Shown: piece by piece, positions 7,912 through 16,382 of the stretch
How positions within the stretch are numbered: the first letter of the stretch is position 1
How the letters are laid out: each line of letters starts with the position of its first letter
Source: Elusimicrobiota bacterium
Lineage (GTDB): Bacteria > Elusimicrobiota > Elusimicrobia > Elusimicrobiales > UBA9959
Length of the DNA: 34,378 nt
Direction of reading: 5' to 3'
NCBI GenBank assembly: GCA_029267355.1
Contig: JAJUJA010000009.1
Coordinates: forward strand, 1-34,378
Made by a program: the position numbers and the translations under genes
The notes under the pieces: model-generated
The model's input: only the letters and a program-made list of their open reading frames with translations
Told to the model about the DNA's origin: nothing
Databases searched by the model: none

Positions 7912-10900
7912 TTACTTGTCTCTGCTTGGGTTGCCGCATATAGCGCCAGCCATACCCGGAATCTGATTCCACCCTTCGCTATACGGTATGGTGGTAGTAG
8001 TTCCGTGAGTATAGCCGCCGCCTATTTTACCCCAAGAGGGGCCGACGGACACATTAACATTGAAGGAATCGCTTGTTGCAACCGACTTGCGCACCATCAT
8101 GCTGACATTTGATATTATCCAATTCTTGCCGTCGTACTTACAGTAAAGCTTCAATCCGATGTCAAACACATTATTAAGCATGCCGCTGTATATTTTCTCA
8201 ACATCCCCATTGCCGATTCTCTGAAGAGGATTCGTGTCTATTTCTTCCGGGGCTTGTGACGGATAAATGAGTCCATTAGTATATTCCAGGACAAAAATTT
8301 CCCTGAAAAGCCTGGTTCGGCAGCTGTCTTCACGATTTATAAGCTTGCCGGCCCATATACTGTGACATATGGAGTTCCTCGTAGCGGTGTTATACTGTTT
8401 GCCGGGAGTTTTTTCAAGAGCACTGAAAGTCGGCTCTTCATAACCGGGAAGAGACCAGATATCGCTCCTTTTCTTAAGCACCCATCTCCTGGCAACATAC
8501 ATTGAAGAGACGGTTGAACAGCCTTCCTTCGTCTCATAGCATTTTTTATCTTTGCTCTGATTTGCAGCAGAAGAACTATTATTGCCCGAGTTATTGCCGG
8601 CATTATTTCCGGTATTGTTGCCCGTATTATTTCCTGAATTGTTTCCGGAGTTGTTGCCGGCATTATTACCGGAATTATTTCCGGTATTGTTTGCAGTACT
8701 GTGCGGTCTTGAGGTAATGCCTATTCTCTTTTCTACGCAGGACATATTTATGTCTGAACCGCAAACTTTATCCACGCCGTCGCTTGAAGTTCTCATACCC
8801 TTGCCGTCAAATTTCTTCTGGGCGTCTTCAAACTTCCTTTTTTCTTCATCAAACTGAGACCTTATGGCCTTTTTTTCTTCTTCGGTTTTGGCAGATTCCA
8901 TTTTTACCCTGAGCGAAGTCATATTCCTCTGGGCTGTACGCATTCCCTCTATGGCTTTTATAGCTCCTGCCATCTGGGATTTACAGTTGGCGCTTGTGCA
9001 GTTATTGGCTCTTTGTGCGGCAGAAAGCCTGTTTTCAGACTGTTGAAGCGAGTTATCTACGACCCTCATATCGCCCGAGAGATCATAGGCGTTGGCTGTA
9101 ACAGTGCCTGAATTATTCCCGGCATTATTACCGGAATTATTGCCCGAGTTATTGCCGGCATTATTTCCGGTATTGTTGCCTGAATTATTTCCTGCATTGT
9201 TTCCGGAATTATTGCCCGAGTTATTGCCTGCAGGATTAACTGCAGCATCATCAAAGCCCTCTATACCCATTGACTTAAGCTGCGATTTAAAGCCCTCTAT
9301 CTGACCCTTAAGAACGGCAACTTCCGAGTCAACTTCCTTAAGTTTGTCCCTCATACCGTCCACGTCTTTAGGCAAACTTATAAGAGCTCTTACGCTGGCA
9401 GAGACTATGCTGCTTTTAACTTCAGACTCTCTTGGAGCTTTCTGGCCGGTAAAAAGCTGGGCATAAGGCATATTGGATGTAAGAGACGCTTCTTCGTCTC
9501 TTGCCTTTTTATCCTTTACTTTTTCGCCGTCAAAATGCTCTTTAAGCATATTATCCGGCTTATACTCATCAGGCAATATGCCTCTGGAAATAAAGGCAAA
9601 CTTAACCGGGGAATCGCCCTGTGAAACGGCGCCCTGAGTGGATATGCCGACTATCTTCTCGTATATCTTTCCAAGTTCCTGGCCCTGTTCTATCTGTGAG
9701 GAATATGTGGCCATTTCAGATGCCTTGGTTTCATAACCGGTGCCGAGCTGGCTGGCAGCCGCAAATATTCTTGATTTCTGGGAATTATAGAAGTTCACGG
9801 CATTTCTGTGATACTGCATATCATTAAGCCTTGCCGTAAAACTGCTCTCTATGACCCTGCTTTCAGAAAGCATTTTCTCAAGCTTAGGAGCAAGCTCATC
9901 ATTACCGCCGGCTCTATCCACTTCAGCTGTGCCTTCTTTTGTGCGGACTGTGGATATTCTCTCGCCTTTCTTGGCCTTTTCCAAAGCGGCCTGAAGTTTC
10001 CTGTTGAATTCCTGAACTGCCAAGGTTTCAGTCTTGATCTTGCCCTCAACCTTGCCTATTTCTTCATTGTAAGAAGCGACAACAGTTCCGACTTGAGAAG
10101 AAGTGAGCGAATTTATAGTCCTTGCTATGTTTTTACCCGTGCCGAAGACCTGCGTAAGAAAGCCGGCGCCTGACTTCATATCGTCCTTATCTTTGCCTTT
10201 TGATTCGGCAAAAGCTTCAACAGCCTGTTTTAAGCTTGAGTCATAACTGTCTATTGACTTTTGCAAATCATCCAGAATAGCCGGTGTTATCACTGAGGAA
10301 GAATCCCCGGCTGCGCCGGCATTGGGAGCTCCGCCGGAATTTGAACCGCCGCCATTGCTTGTAACAAATTGTCCGCCTGCGGATATACATTCGCCTATGC
10401 TCATAGGACTTGTTGTGGGGTTATTGTCCTTATTCTTTCCGCCGTATAAAGCCACGGATGAGCCATTCGGGAATTTACAATACCCAATCGGTTTAGGAGG
10501 GGAATAAGGGTTAAGCAACCCGGATATTGAATCGGAAATTTTCTGACTTATGGGTTTTGTGACGCTTTCAACAAGACCTTTGAAGAGGTCCTGCTTCATC
10601 TGTCTCTTAAACTGAGCCCAGCTCTTGGCGTCTTCGCAGGCAAGCTGCGTAGCCAGACTGCCGCGGCAAGGATCCCCGGGACTGTAAGAACCGCTGTTTC
10701 TGGTATTAGACCCGGAAGCCGGCTTTATCTTTTCGCTGTCTGAAACTCCGCCTAAAGCGCCATTGCCTTCGCCCTTAACTGAGGCGGCAGCGGCGTCCTG
10801 TAAAGCTTTAACGGCATTATCGCCTGAAAAGAAACCGGCAGCTTTATCGGCCTGACCTCTGAGTTTTTCAAGCGCGCCTTTGGAAGCGCTGTTTGGAGTA

Positions 10901-11598
10901 TTTGAGGCCACCCCTTTGTAGCCCGGAATTGCCACCGGACCTGCCATAGAGCGTTTCTCGGATTTTTTGGATACGCTTTGAGCGTCAGCTAAAATCTTTC
11001 CGCCGCCCAAATTTCCGCTGGTCCTTGAGCTTTCTCCGCCCGAGAAGAATGAACCCATGCCCCTGAGCGAGCTGGCCAATCTTGAAGAAGGCGTAAAAGG
11101 GGCCGGCGCAGATTTAACGGCTTCAGAGAAAGCTTTGGGAGCGACATCTCTCATTGAATCCCTGAAATTTGAAGGAGGCAATACAGGCGCAGGCGGAGGC
11201 GCTGATTGAGCCCCTACGATAAGCGAAGAAGGATCTCTCGCTGTGAGCGGCACTATAACCTCGCCGGACCCGTCCGGAGAACCGGCGCTAAGAGCATTAA
11301 CGCCTGAATCATAAAGATTGGGCATACCGGAGTCAGAGCCCTTTCTTTCGCCAAATCCGGGAGTGAGCAAATTGTCAGATGACGGCTTGGTCATCATAAA
11401 CTCGGCTATGGGCGCCATAACAAGTATGCTTAAGCCCATACCGACTATGGCCATATCCTTCCTTGAAAGATTTTTCAACCTTTCAAAAAAGGAAGCGGAG
11501 GTCTTGCCGAGATTATTTACCGAAAAACCGGAGGTTTTTTTGGCAAAACTCCCGGCAGCCAGCGTCGGCTTTTCATCGTCTTTCTTATTGAAGTTCAT
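7912..11598 (-). CDS. Gene F: giant membrane-anchored envelope protein with GNN[S/T/A] repeats
   Basis: I do not recognise this 1228-residue protein. It has a charged N-terminal tail, one membrane segment at about 49-66, a Pro/Ser/Gly-rich stretch (about 70-330), a predominantly helical, probably coiled-coil part (about 450-780), an array of ten GNNx units (791-831), a helical part with cysteines, a second ten-unit array (970-1008) and a folded-looking C-terminal part of about 220 residues with several cysteines. The exported part holds 14 cysteines by my count, including DPCRGSLATQLACED, NNCTSANC and KKCYETKEGC, which suggests disulfides outside the cytoplasm. The frame extends to 11652, but GGGAGGAG a few bases before the ATG at 11598 favours that start. 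It is the last gene of the cluster, separated from E by a 307-base spacer. Role unknown; a structural or adhesive envelope component is an inference. Confidence 0.8.
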   Translation of the reverse strand: MNFNKKDDEKPTLAAGSFAKKTSGFSVNNLGKTSASFFERLKNLSRKDMAIVGMGLSILVMAPIAEFMMTKPSSDNLLTPGFGERKGSDSGMPNLYDSGVNALSAGSPDGSGEVIVPLTARDPSSLIVGAQSAPPPAPVLPPSNFRDSMRDVAPKAFSEAVKSAPAPFTPSSRLASSLRGMGSFFSGGESSRTSGNLGGGKILADAQSVSKKSEKRSMAGPVAIPGYKGVASNTPNSASKGALEKLRGQADKAAGFFSGDNAVKALQDAAAASVKGEGNGALGGVSDSEKIKPASGSNTRNSGSYSPGDPCRGSLATQLACEDAKSWAQFKRQMKQDLFKGLVESVTKPISQKISDSISGLLNPYSPPKPIGYCKFPNGSSVALYGGKNKDNNPTTSPMSIGECISAGGQFVTSNGGGSNSGGAPNAGAAGDSSSVITPAILDDLQKSIDSYDSSLKQAVEAFAESKGKDKDDMKSGAGFLTQVFGTGKNIARTINSLTSSQVGTVVASYNEEIGKVEGKIKTETLAVQEFNRKLQAALEKAKKGERISTVRTKEGTAEVDRAGGNDELAPKLEKMLSESRVIESSFTARLNDMQYHRNAVNFYNSQKSRIFAAASQLGTGYETKASEMATYSSQIEQGQELGKIYEKIVGISTQGAVSQGDSPVKFAFISRGILPDEYKPDNMLKEHFDGEKVKDKKARDEEASLTSNMPYAQLFTGQKAPRESEVKSSIVSASVRALISLPKDVDGMRDKLKEVDSEVAVLKGQIEGFKSQLKSMGIEGFDDAAVNPAGNNSGNNSGNNAGNNSGNNTGNNAGNNSGNNSGNNAGNNSGTVTANAYDLSGDMRVVDNSLQQSENRLSAAQRANNCTSANCKSQMAGAIKAIEGMRTAQRNMTSLRVKMESAKTEEEKKAIRSQFDEEKRKFEDAQKKFDGKGMRTSSDGVDKVCGSDINMSCVEKRIGITSRPHSTANNTGNNSGNNAGNNSGNNSGNNTGNNTGNNAGNNSGNNSSSAANQSKDKKCYETKEGCSTVSSMYVARRWVLKKRSDIWSLPGYEEPTFSALEKTPGKQYNTATRNSICHSIWAGKLINREDSCRTRLFREIFVLEYTNGLIYPSQAPEEIDTNPLQRIGNGDVEKIYSGMLNNVFDIGLKLYCKYDGKNWIISNVSMMVRKSVATSDSFNVNVSVGPSWGKIGGGYTHGTTTTIPYSEGWNQIPGMAGAICGNPSRDK
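8575..8691 (-). repeat. Second 12-bp tandem repeat array in gene F
   Basis: Ten tandem units encode [G]NN followed by Ser, Thr or Ala (the first unit lacks its Gly). They occupy residues 970-1008 of gene F in 117 bases. Units vary at third codon positions, so the protein repeat is better conserved than the DNA. A change of one unit would keep the reading frame. Confidence 0.93.
9106..9228 (-). repeat. First 12-bp tandem repeat array in gene F
   Basis: Ten GNN[S/A/T] units plus a final Gly occupy residues 791-831 (123 bases). The array ends a coiled-coil-like region and precedes another helical stretch, so it looks like a flexible Asn/Gly linker. Synonymous differences between units argue against very recent expansion of the whole array. 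Confidence 0.93.
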
Positions 11599-11730
11599 AA
11601 CTCCTCCCGAATATATACTAAAGTTGAGATTAAGAAATAAGTCCTCTGCCAAAACTTATTCTTACATCTCCTTAAAACAAGGGCAAATCTTTTTACTTCA
11701 CCAATACTTTAGCTTATGCCCTTTGAAAAA

Positions 11731-11784
11731 TTAAGTGTCCTTAGTCCCTTTCTAAAATGGGACCTAAGGGCAAAAGACATTTAA
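11731..11784. repeat. Nested inverted repeat upstream of gene F
   Basis: The inner arms CCTTAGTCCC (11739-11748) and GGGACCTAAGG (11759-11769) pair with one bulged base around a 10-base loop. Outer arms TTAAGTGTC (11731-11739) and GACATTTAA (11776-11784) match at 8 of 9 positions. It could be an RNA leader structure or a protein-binding dyad. No T-run follows it. Confidence 0.6.
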
Positions 11785-11798
11785 GCAATTGAGAGAGC

Positions 11799-11890
11799 AA
11801 AAAACAAGCCCGAACAAAGCGGTTACTTCTTCCTCCCCCCACCTCAAAAATCCGCAAACTCCTTTAAGGGGAGCCGCTTCATCCGGGCTC
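11799..11890 (-). terminator. Candidate long terminator or attenuator after gene E
   Basis: On the minus strand, 11890-11874 can pair with 11822-11806 over 16 bases, counting G-U pairs, with AGCCCG/CGGGCT at the base. A run of six T follows immediately (11804-11799, after TG). The loop is about 51 bases and contains a minor hairpin (CTCC/GGAG). The stem and T-run fit an intrinsic terminator, but the loop is unusually long, so attenuation or partial readthrough into F is possible. Confidence 0.6.
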
Positions 11891-11905
11891 AAGATAAACA
11901 AAACA

Positions 11906-13498
11906 TCAACCGCCAACAGTATCCCCCGTCATATCAACAGCGCTGGAACCGTCCTCAGGTCCCCATTTTTTCAAAGCCTCAGAACTTACCCATGAAGCCA
12001 CGCCGACCGCCACCAAGGCCGCGCCTCCGGTGAATACTGCCGCCACTAAACCGGCCACTACCGTAAGTATAGTGCCGATCATACCGCCGACTATCTGGCC
12101 TATTATAAGACCGGCTCCCGCTATTATCAGGCCCACGCCTATGGCAGCGCCTATACCGGCGGTAAATATCGTAAGCAGAGCGCCTATTATTATCAGCAGC
12201 ACTCCAAGTATTATGCCTAGCCAGCATTTCCATTTGGAGCACTTATTGACTCTCATATCGTCATAAGTTTTTCCGCAATCATACTGCTGAGGGCTGGAAT
12301 TCTGACAGGCCGCCCCAAGATTGGCTGAAGCGGTGTTTATTTTCTTGCACAATTCCCTCATCTTCTCAACCACATTGTTGTTGTAATTGTCCACTGCGCC
12401 GTGCTTGCAGCATTTCGGCCTGTCTTTCAGCTTGGGCGCCAATTCTGTCTGTTCTTTCTGGTACTGAGATATTTTGGCGCTTTCAGTCTCATTTGCCTTG
12501 GCGCATTTCTCAGCCATATCAGACCAGGCTCCGGCGCTCGTTAAAAGCCCGCCTGTAAAGCCGGTATCAGGCAAAGATGCAGAACCTTCTGTAGTAACGA
12601 CATCGGCATTGACCTCATTTCCGTCATATGTTGAACCGACATATGAGGCCTGAGTTTCATAGCTAGGGTTCTGCTTATAAGCCGAAGAGGTCATAGTGAA
12701 AGTCTCAGAAGCCTGAAACAAAGCCCTTCTGTTTGAACTTATCCTGACGTCCATGGAAGAGCCCTTTGATCTATAGCCAACATTTTTCCAGCTGAACCCG
12801 GACAGTCTGCCCATTTTTTTGGCACTTCTTATCTTTCCGGTTTTAGGATCTCTCGGTTCGGGTATATTGGCAGAACCGTAAGAAGCATTCAGCATGCCTT
12901 CATTTTTGGACGCGGCGCCGGGACCCGTGATATAGTTCTTGTTCATGTAAGGCCCATAATCCATGCCGCCGCCGGAGCCAAAAGCCATATCGCCCATGCC
13001 CCCCTCGCCCATGGCAAGCATATCCTCAAAGTTCATGGCATCTGCCCCCTGACCCTTGGCTATTTCTTCATCTGAGACAACGCCTTTAACCGGCCCCGCA
13101 TTCTTGCGGGAAATTTTACCCCAATCATCGCCTGCTCTGACCATCCCAACCGTGCCCATTGAGTCAGAGCCGGAACCTCGCGCCGCACCGAAGATTCTCT
13201 GCCACAGTGAGTATTTATCAGAATCTTCGGAAGCCCTTGCCAGAGCGGATTTGACAAGATCTCTTGTGTAGTTAGGGTTTATGCTTGAAAGCACAGAGCC
13301 CAAACCCATACTCTTAAGCAAGGACACCACTGGAGGCAGCTCCAGAAACCTGCCGAGCATATCCCCCGATACGGCGAAAGGCACGGAGAGGGCGACCACA
13401 ACCAATGCGATGGCTATGTATTTCGCCCTGCCCCTGAATATTAAGAGTAAAGCTGCAAGTAAGCTTTTTCTCTTATGCCTTTCAAGAAATTTAGACAT
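11906..13498 (-). CDS. Gene E: membrane-anchored protein with Cys-rich stem and hydrophobic C-terminal bundle
   Basis: I do not recognise this 530-residue protein. It starts with a strongly basic tail and a membrane segment at about 26-44. A long Gly/Ser/Met/Asp-rich exported part follows, containing the shared motif QASYVG at 283-288. Next comes a helical stretch with eight cysteines (about 330-425, including a CC pair). The C terminus (about 426-510) is almost continuously hydrophobic with Gly-zipper spacing, probably three membrane segments, then a short acidic tail. GAGGAG lies seven bases before the ATG at 13498, and the gene follows D by 17 bases. The even number of cysteines just outside the predicted membrane bundle suggests a disulfide-stabilised periplasmic stem. 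It is likely a partner of genes B-D. Confidence 0.78.
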   Translation of the reverse strand: MSKFLERHKRKSLLAALLLIFRGRAKYIAIALVVVALSVPFAVSGDMLGRFLELPPVVSLLKSMGLGSVLSSINPNYTRDLVKSALARASEDSDKYSLWQRIFGAARGSGSDSMGTVGMVRAGDDWGKISRKNAGPVKGVVSDEEIAKGQGADAMNFEDMLAMGEGGMGDMAFGSGGGMDYGPYMNKNYITGPGAASKNEGMLNASYGSANIPEPRDPKTGKIRSAKKMGRLSGFSWKNVGYRSKGSSMDVRISSNRRALFQASETFTMTSSAYKQNPSYETQASYVGSTYDGNEVNADVVTTEGSASLPDTGFTGGLLTSAGAWSDMAEKCAKANETESAKISQYQKEQTELAPKLKDRPKCCKHGAVDNYNNNVVEKMRELCKKINTASANLGAACQNSSPQQYDCGKTYDDMRVNKCSKWKCWLGIILGVLLIIIGALLTIFTAGIGAAIGVGLIIAGAGLIIGQIVGGMIGTILTVVAGLVAAVFTGGAALVAVGVASWVSSEALKKWGPEDGSSAVDMTGDTVGG

Positions 13499-13515
13499 AA
13501 AGTCTCCTCAGGGGT

Positions 13516-15009
13516 TTACTTGCACTCCCCTTTATCCTTATCCCAGGTCTTGCCCTGCTTATAGCATTCTGTGGCCTTTTTTTCATAGTCTTTCATGGCA
13601 GACCCCGCAGCCATAGAACCCAAAAGCGCAAGTATGGCGGCAGCACCGGCAAAATAGGACACATATCCGGCAGCGCCTGCAGACCATTGCCCCGCCATAG
13701 CCAAACCTGCCGCTGCAGCGGCGGCAACCCCGGCTATGAGATATATGGTTCCAAGTTTCGCCTGGCCGTATTTACCCATAAGATCTATGGCTGACATTAT
13801 GACTTTTATGGCAAGCAGCAATGCAGCTATACACATAATCCAGCCGGCAATCATCAAGGCTATACCCCACCAGCCGCCTGCGCTTTTGCCGGCCTGAACA
13901 AGCAATGAACCTGCATAAGCCAAACCGGCAGCCAGCATCAGGTACATAAGAGCCTGATCCAGCATATTGCCCCATGGATTGTCTATATCATAGCCGGTGG
14001 TATCCGGGTAAGAGTAATCCCCTGCTCCTCCGCCGCCGGGAGTGACATCATTAAGCGAACTGGGCGTTTCAACAATTCCGGCTCCGCCATTACTCAAACC
14101 TTCCCCTCCAAGGCCTGTAGTTCCTTCACTGGTAGTGCCTTCCCAGGCGGCATCGCTTGTGGCCCTGAGAGTATCAGAGTTTCCTCCCTGATAGCTTCTC
14201 ATGGTGTTTTTTATGGCCTGAGCTCTGCCCAAAGATTTGCCTGCATCTCCCTTCTTCACGCTTATTCCCGAGGCCTTTGATACGCCGAATTTTTTGGAGT
14301 TCATGGCAAGCAGCTTATTCTTCCTGTCCTGGAACTTGGGCAAATTGCTGAAACCGCTGCCCATATTGCTGAATCCCACCTTAGGCCCAAATGTTCCCGG
14401 CTTACTGCCGAAGCCGCCCAAAGCGCTGAATTTATTGCCGCTTCCAATATCGCCTGAAAGCCCTATCTGAGCCGCGCCTTGGAGCTGGGCATTCATTTCA
14501 TCCTGCGCCTCCGGCTGTTCTCCGGCATTGGCGTCTGATGAAGCCTGCTCTTCGGCCGGTTTTTCATCCTTGGCCGCCGGCTGCTGTTCATCAAGAGATA
14601 CCTTGCCCTTATTGGCCTCTTTGAACATATCCAGAGATGAGGCGTTCTTCTGTTCTCTCAGTATAGCTGGCACATAGTCAAGATTCCTGTTCTTTACCGC
14701 CTGAGAGGAATCTCCCATAGCCGCGCTGTTTGCTGGAGCGGCATCTCTGGCGCTCTTCATATAAAATACCGTACCCACGCTCAAGGCCACCACGGCCATA
14801 GGGACAAGAACCGACGCCTTGGCAGCCAAAGCCGCAAAAAGCCCCGGTTTAGCCGCGCCTATGCGGCCGATATTTATGGCGCCCTGGGATGGCAAATTAC
14901 CCATGGACGCGGAGCGGCCGAAGCCCAACCGCTGTTTAAGCCAGGGCAAAAAGCCCTTGCGTTCCTTCTTCTTCTGGAAGTTTATCTCGGGCAAATCTTT
15001 GTTTTCCAT
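13516..15009 (-). CDS. Gene D: paralogue of C, N-anchored protein with C-terminal four-helix membrane region
   Basis: This 497-residue protein of unknown family has the same plan as gene C. A basic tail carries RKGFLPW at about 17-23, a membrane segment follows at about 64-84, then ASSLDMFK at 123-130, a long Gly/Ala/Gln/Ser-rich part, and the shared DAAWEG motif at 286-291. From about 358 there are four hydrophobic segments (near 363-381, 389-412, 430-447 and 455-475). With five membrane segments and a cytoplasmic N terminus, the 25-residue charged tail with two cysteines would lie outside the cytoplasm. The ATG at 15009 follows GGAGGG, 25 bases after C. It is probably an ancient paralogue of C; the function is unknown. 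Confidence 0.8.
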   Translation of the reverse strand: MENKDLPEINFQKKKERKGFLPWLKQRLGFGRSASMGNLPSQGAINIGRIGAAKPGLFAALAAKASVLVPMAVVALSVGTVFYMKSARDAAPANSAAMGDSSQAVKNRNLDYVPAILREQKNASSLDMFKEANKGKVSLDEQQPAAKDEKPAEEQASSDANAGEQPEAQDEMNAQLQGAAQIGLSGDIGSGNKFSALGGFGSKPGTFGPKVGFSNMGSGFSNLPKFQDRKNKLLAMNSKKFGVSKASGISVKKGDAGKSLGRAQAIKNTMRSYQGGNSDTLRATSDAAWEGTTSEGTTGLGGEGLSNGGAGIVETPSSLNDVTPGGGGAGDYSYPDTTGYDIDNPWGNMLDQALMYLMLAAGLAYAGSLLVQAGKSAGGWWGIALMIAGWIMCIAALLLAIKVIMSAIDLMGKYGQAKLGTIYLIAGVAAAAAAGLAMAGQWSAGAAGYVSYFAGAAAILALLGSMAAGSAMKDYEKKATECYKQGKTWDKDKGECK

Positions 15010-15034
15010 AAGCCCTCCATCTAATCCAAGTCAA

Positions 15035-16369
15035 TTACCAGCCCACACCAACAAGCTTGCCCCAAAAATTATCGGCCATATTCTTCAAGCCCGATACAGC
15101 ATCCTTTGCCGTAATATTGCTGTTCACGGCAGACAAGGCTTGTATGGCAGCGTATATTATGCCGGCTCCAACCAGCATATACATTATCGCTGACCATTTC
15201 TGCTGATATTTGCTGTACATCTGCCAGCCAAGATACATCTCATAAAGAGCAGTTCCTATTGCGGCATAGGCCATAACAATGGCGGCCATCTGCGCATAAG
15301 GGTTCTTCCACTTGGCCAGCAAGGTTGCGGCTGCAACAAGCCCTGCAGCTATGAGTATGGTATTGAATATCCTGTCCTCAAGATCTTTCCAAGGGCTGTC
15401 AACCTCTTTGTTTTCCGGAGTAGGCGGCTGATATTCATTCGTGTTTATATTGGGGTCATTGGCCTTAAGCTTGGCGCCATCGCTGACTCCGGCTCCGCCT
15501 ATACCAGTGCCGCCTGTGGGAGTGGCCACATCGCCCGACCCGGCAGTCTCGCCGGTGAAAGCAGCCTCAGCCGCGCTTCTGGCCCCCGAATCTGAAGCTG
15601 AATAAGCGGCTTTTTGACCCACCTTGCCGGCATATTTGGCCTGACCGAAAGAGCCGCTTCTCTTTATATTGGGCACTGTATATTTCGGAGAGTTCTTTAT
15701 ATTGGAGGCCAAAGCGCCCTTCATTGAAGAGGCTGAACCGGCTGAGGAAAGATTAGCCATGCCGCCCATGGGAGAAAACTGCTTTTTTCCCATATTTCCA
15801 AAAAAGCCGCCTGAGGTTTGAAGCTTGCCGCCTGAAGTGCCTGAGCCGCCTCCTTTGGAGTTATTAAAACCAAGCGAGGCGTTCAATTTTCCTGCGTCTG
15901 CGCCTGCAGCGGCGGCATCAGCCGAAGCGGCAGGAGCTTCAGCAGCCGGAGCTTGAGATGAAGCCGCCTCTTCTGATTTTACCTCGCTTTCATCGCCGGC
16001 GAGGCCTTCCTTTTTAGCCTGCTCCCTGAACATATCAAGAGAAGAAGCCGATTCCCCGGCCATATTGCGCACGCCTTCCCTCTCTATGCTGGCTTTTTTT
16101 GCCTGCTCCTGATAATAAGCATTCTGAAAAAGATCGGCAGTATAAACCTTACCGGAAGAAGGCCCGATGAGGTTATAGACAACACCCACCCCGGCCGCTA
16201 TGGTAGCGCCCCCTAAAATCACGCCCAGAAGACCGGCTTTGCTTGAAAAAAGGCCGGCCGCGCCCGCGGCTCTCCCCATTGAAGAAGCCCCTTTGGCTCC
16301 TCCCGAGAAAACCCGGCTTATAAAGGGCAGAAAGCCCTTTTTGTTTTCTTCTTCCCTGTTAAAGCTCAT
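15035..16369 (-). CDS. Gene C: paralogue of D, N-anchored protein with C-terminal three-helix membrane region
   Basis: This 444-residue unknown protein starts with an acidic/basic tail containing KKGFLPF at about 10-16, then a membrane segment at about 46-68. ASSLDMFRE is at 108-116. An Ala/Glu/Gly-rich exported stretch with SGGKLQTSGGFFG follows, then the shared EAAFTG motif at 268-273. Three hydrophobic segments lie near 334-353, 361-383 and 393-412, followed by a 30-residue tail. It contains no cysteine. The frame extends to 16414, overlapping B, but GGGAGG four bases before the ATG at 16369 makes that start much better and leaves 13 bases after B. The layout and motifs match D despite low overall similarity. 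Confidence 0.8.
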   Translation of the reverse strand: MSFNREEENKKGFLPFISRVFSGGAKGASSMGRAAGAAGLFSSKAGLLGVILGGATIAAGVGVVYNLIGPSSGKVYTADLFQNAYYQEQAKKASIEREGVRNMAGESASSLDMFREQAKKEGLAGDESEVKSEEAASSQAPAAEAPAASADAAAAGADAGKLNASLGFNNSKGGGSGTSGGKLQTSGGFFGNMGKKQFSPMGGMANLSSAGSASSMKGALASNIKNSPKYTVPNIKRSGSFGQAKYAGKVGQKAAYSASDSGARSAAEAAFTGETAGSGDVATPTGGTGIGGAGVSDGAKLKANDPNINTNEYQPPTPENKEVDSPWKDLEDRIFNTILIAAGLVAAATLLAKWKNPYAQMAAIVMAYAAIGTALYEMYLGWQMYSKYQQKWSAIMYMLVGAGIIYAAIQALSAVNSNITAKDAVSGLKNMADNFWGKLVGVGW

Positions 16370-16382
16370 ATAACCTCCCTGT

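Larger units (their letters stand above)
11599..11905 (-). other. 307-base non-coding spacer between genes E and F
   Basis: No credible gene is present. In transcription order the spacer holds a long hairpin with a T-rich tail just after E, then a second large dyad (11731-11784), then an AT-rich leader ending in a strong Shine-Dalgarno for F. TTTGCCCTT occurs twice and its inverse AAAGGGCA once. I found only weak promoter-like hexamers, none convincing. Gene F expression may therefore depend on readthrough of the hairpins, or on a promoter type I cannot recognise. Confidence 0.6.

Noticed and set aside
8575-9228. CRISPR-like array
   Set aside because: The repeats are contiguous 12-bp coding units without spacers, in frame within gene F.
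8502-9304. Plus-strand Leu/Pro-rich open frames over the gene F repeats
   Set aside because: They are antisense products of the GNN repeat codons (period 12), lie wholly inside gene F, and have no ribosome binding site.
12030-12266. Plus-strand Ile/Pro/Ala-rich frame in gene E
   Set aside because: It is the antisense shadow of the hydrophobic C terminus of gene E; no start signal or conserved motif.
13516-16369. Genes C and D as type IV secretion or conjugation subunits (VirB2/TrbL-like)
   Set aside because: The multi-helix C termini recall such proteins superficially, but there is no VirB4/VirD4 ATPase, relaxase or other partner nearby, and the N-terminal anchor plus long low-complexity loop does not fit.
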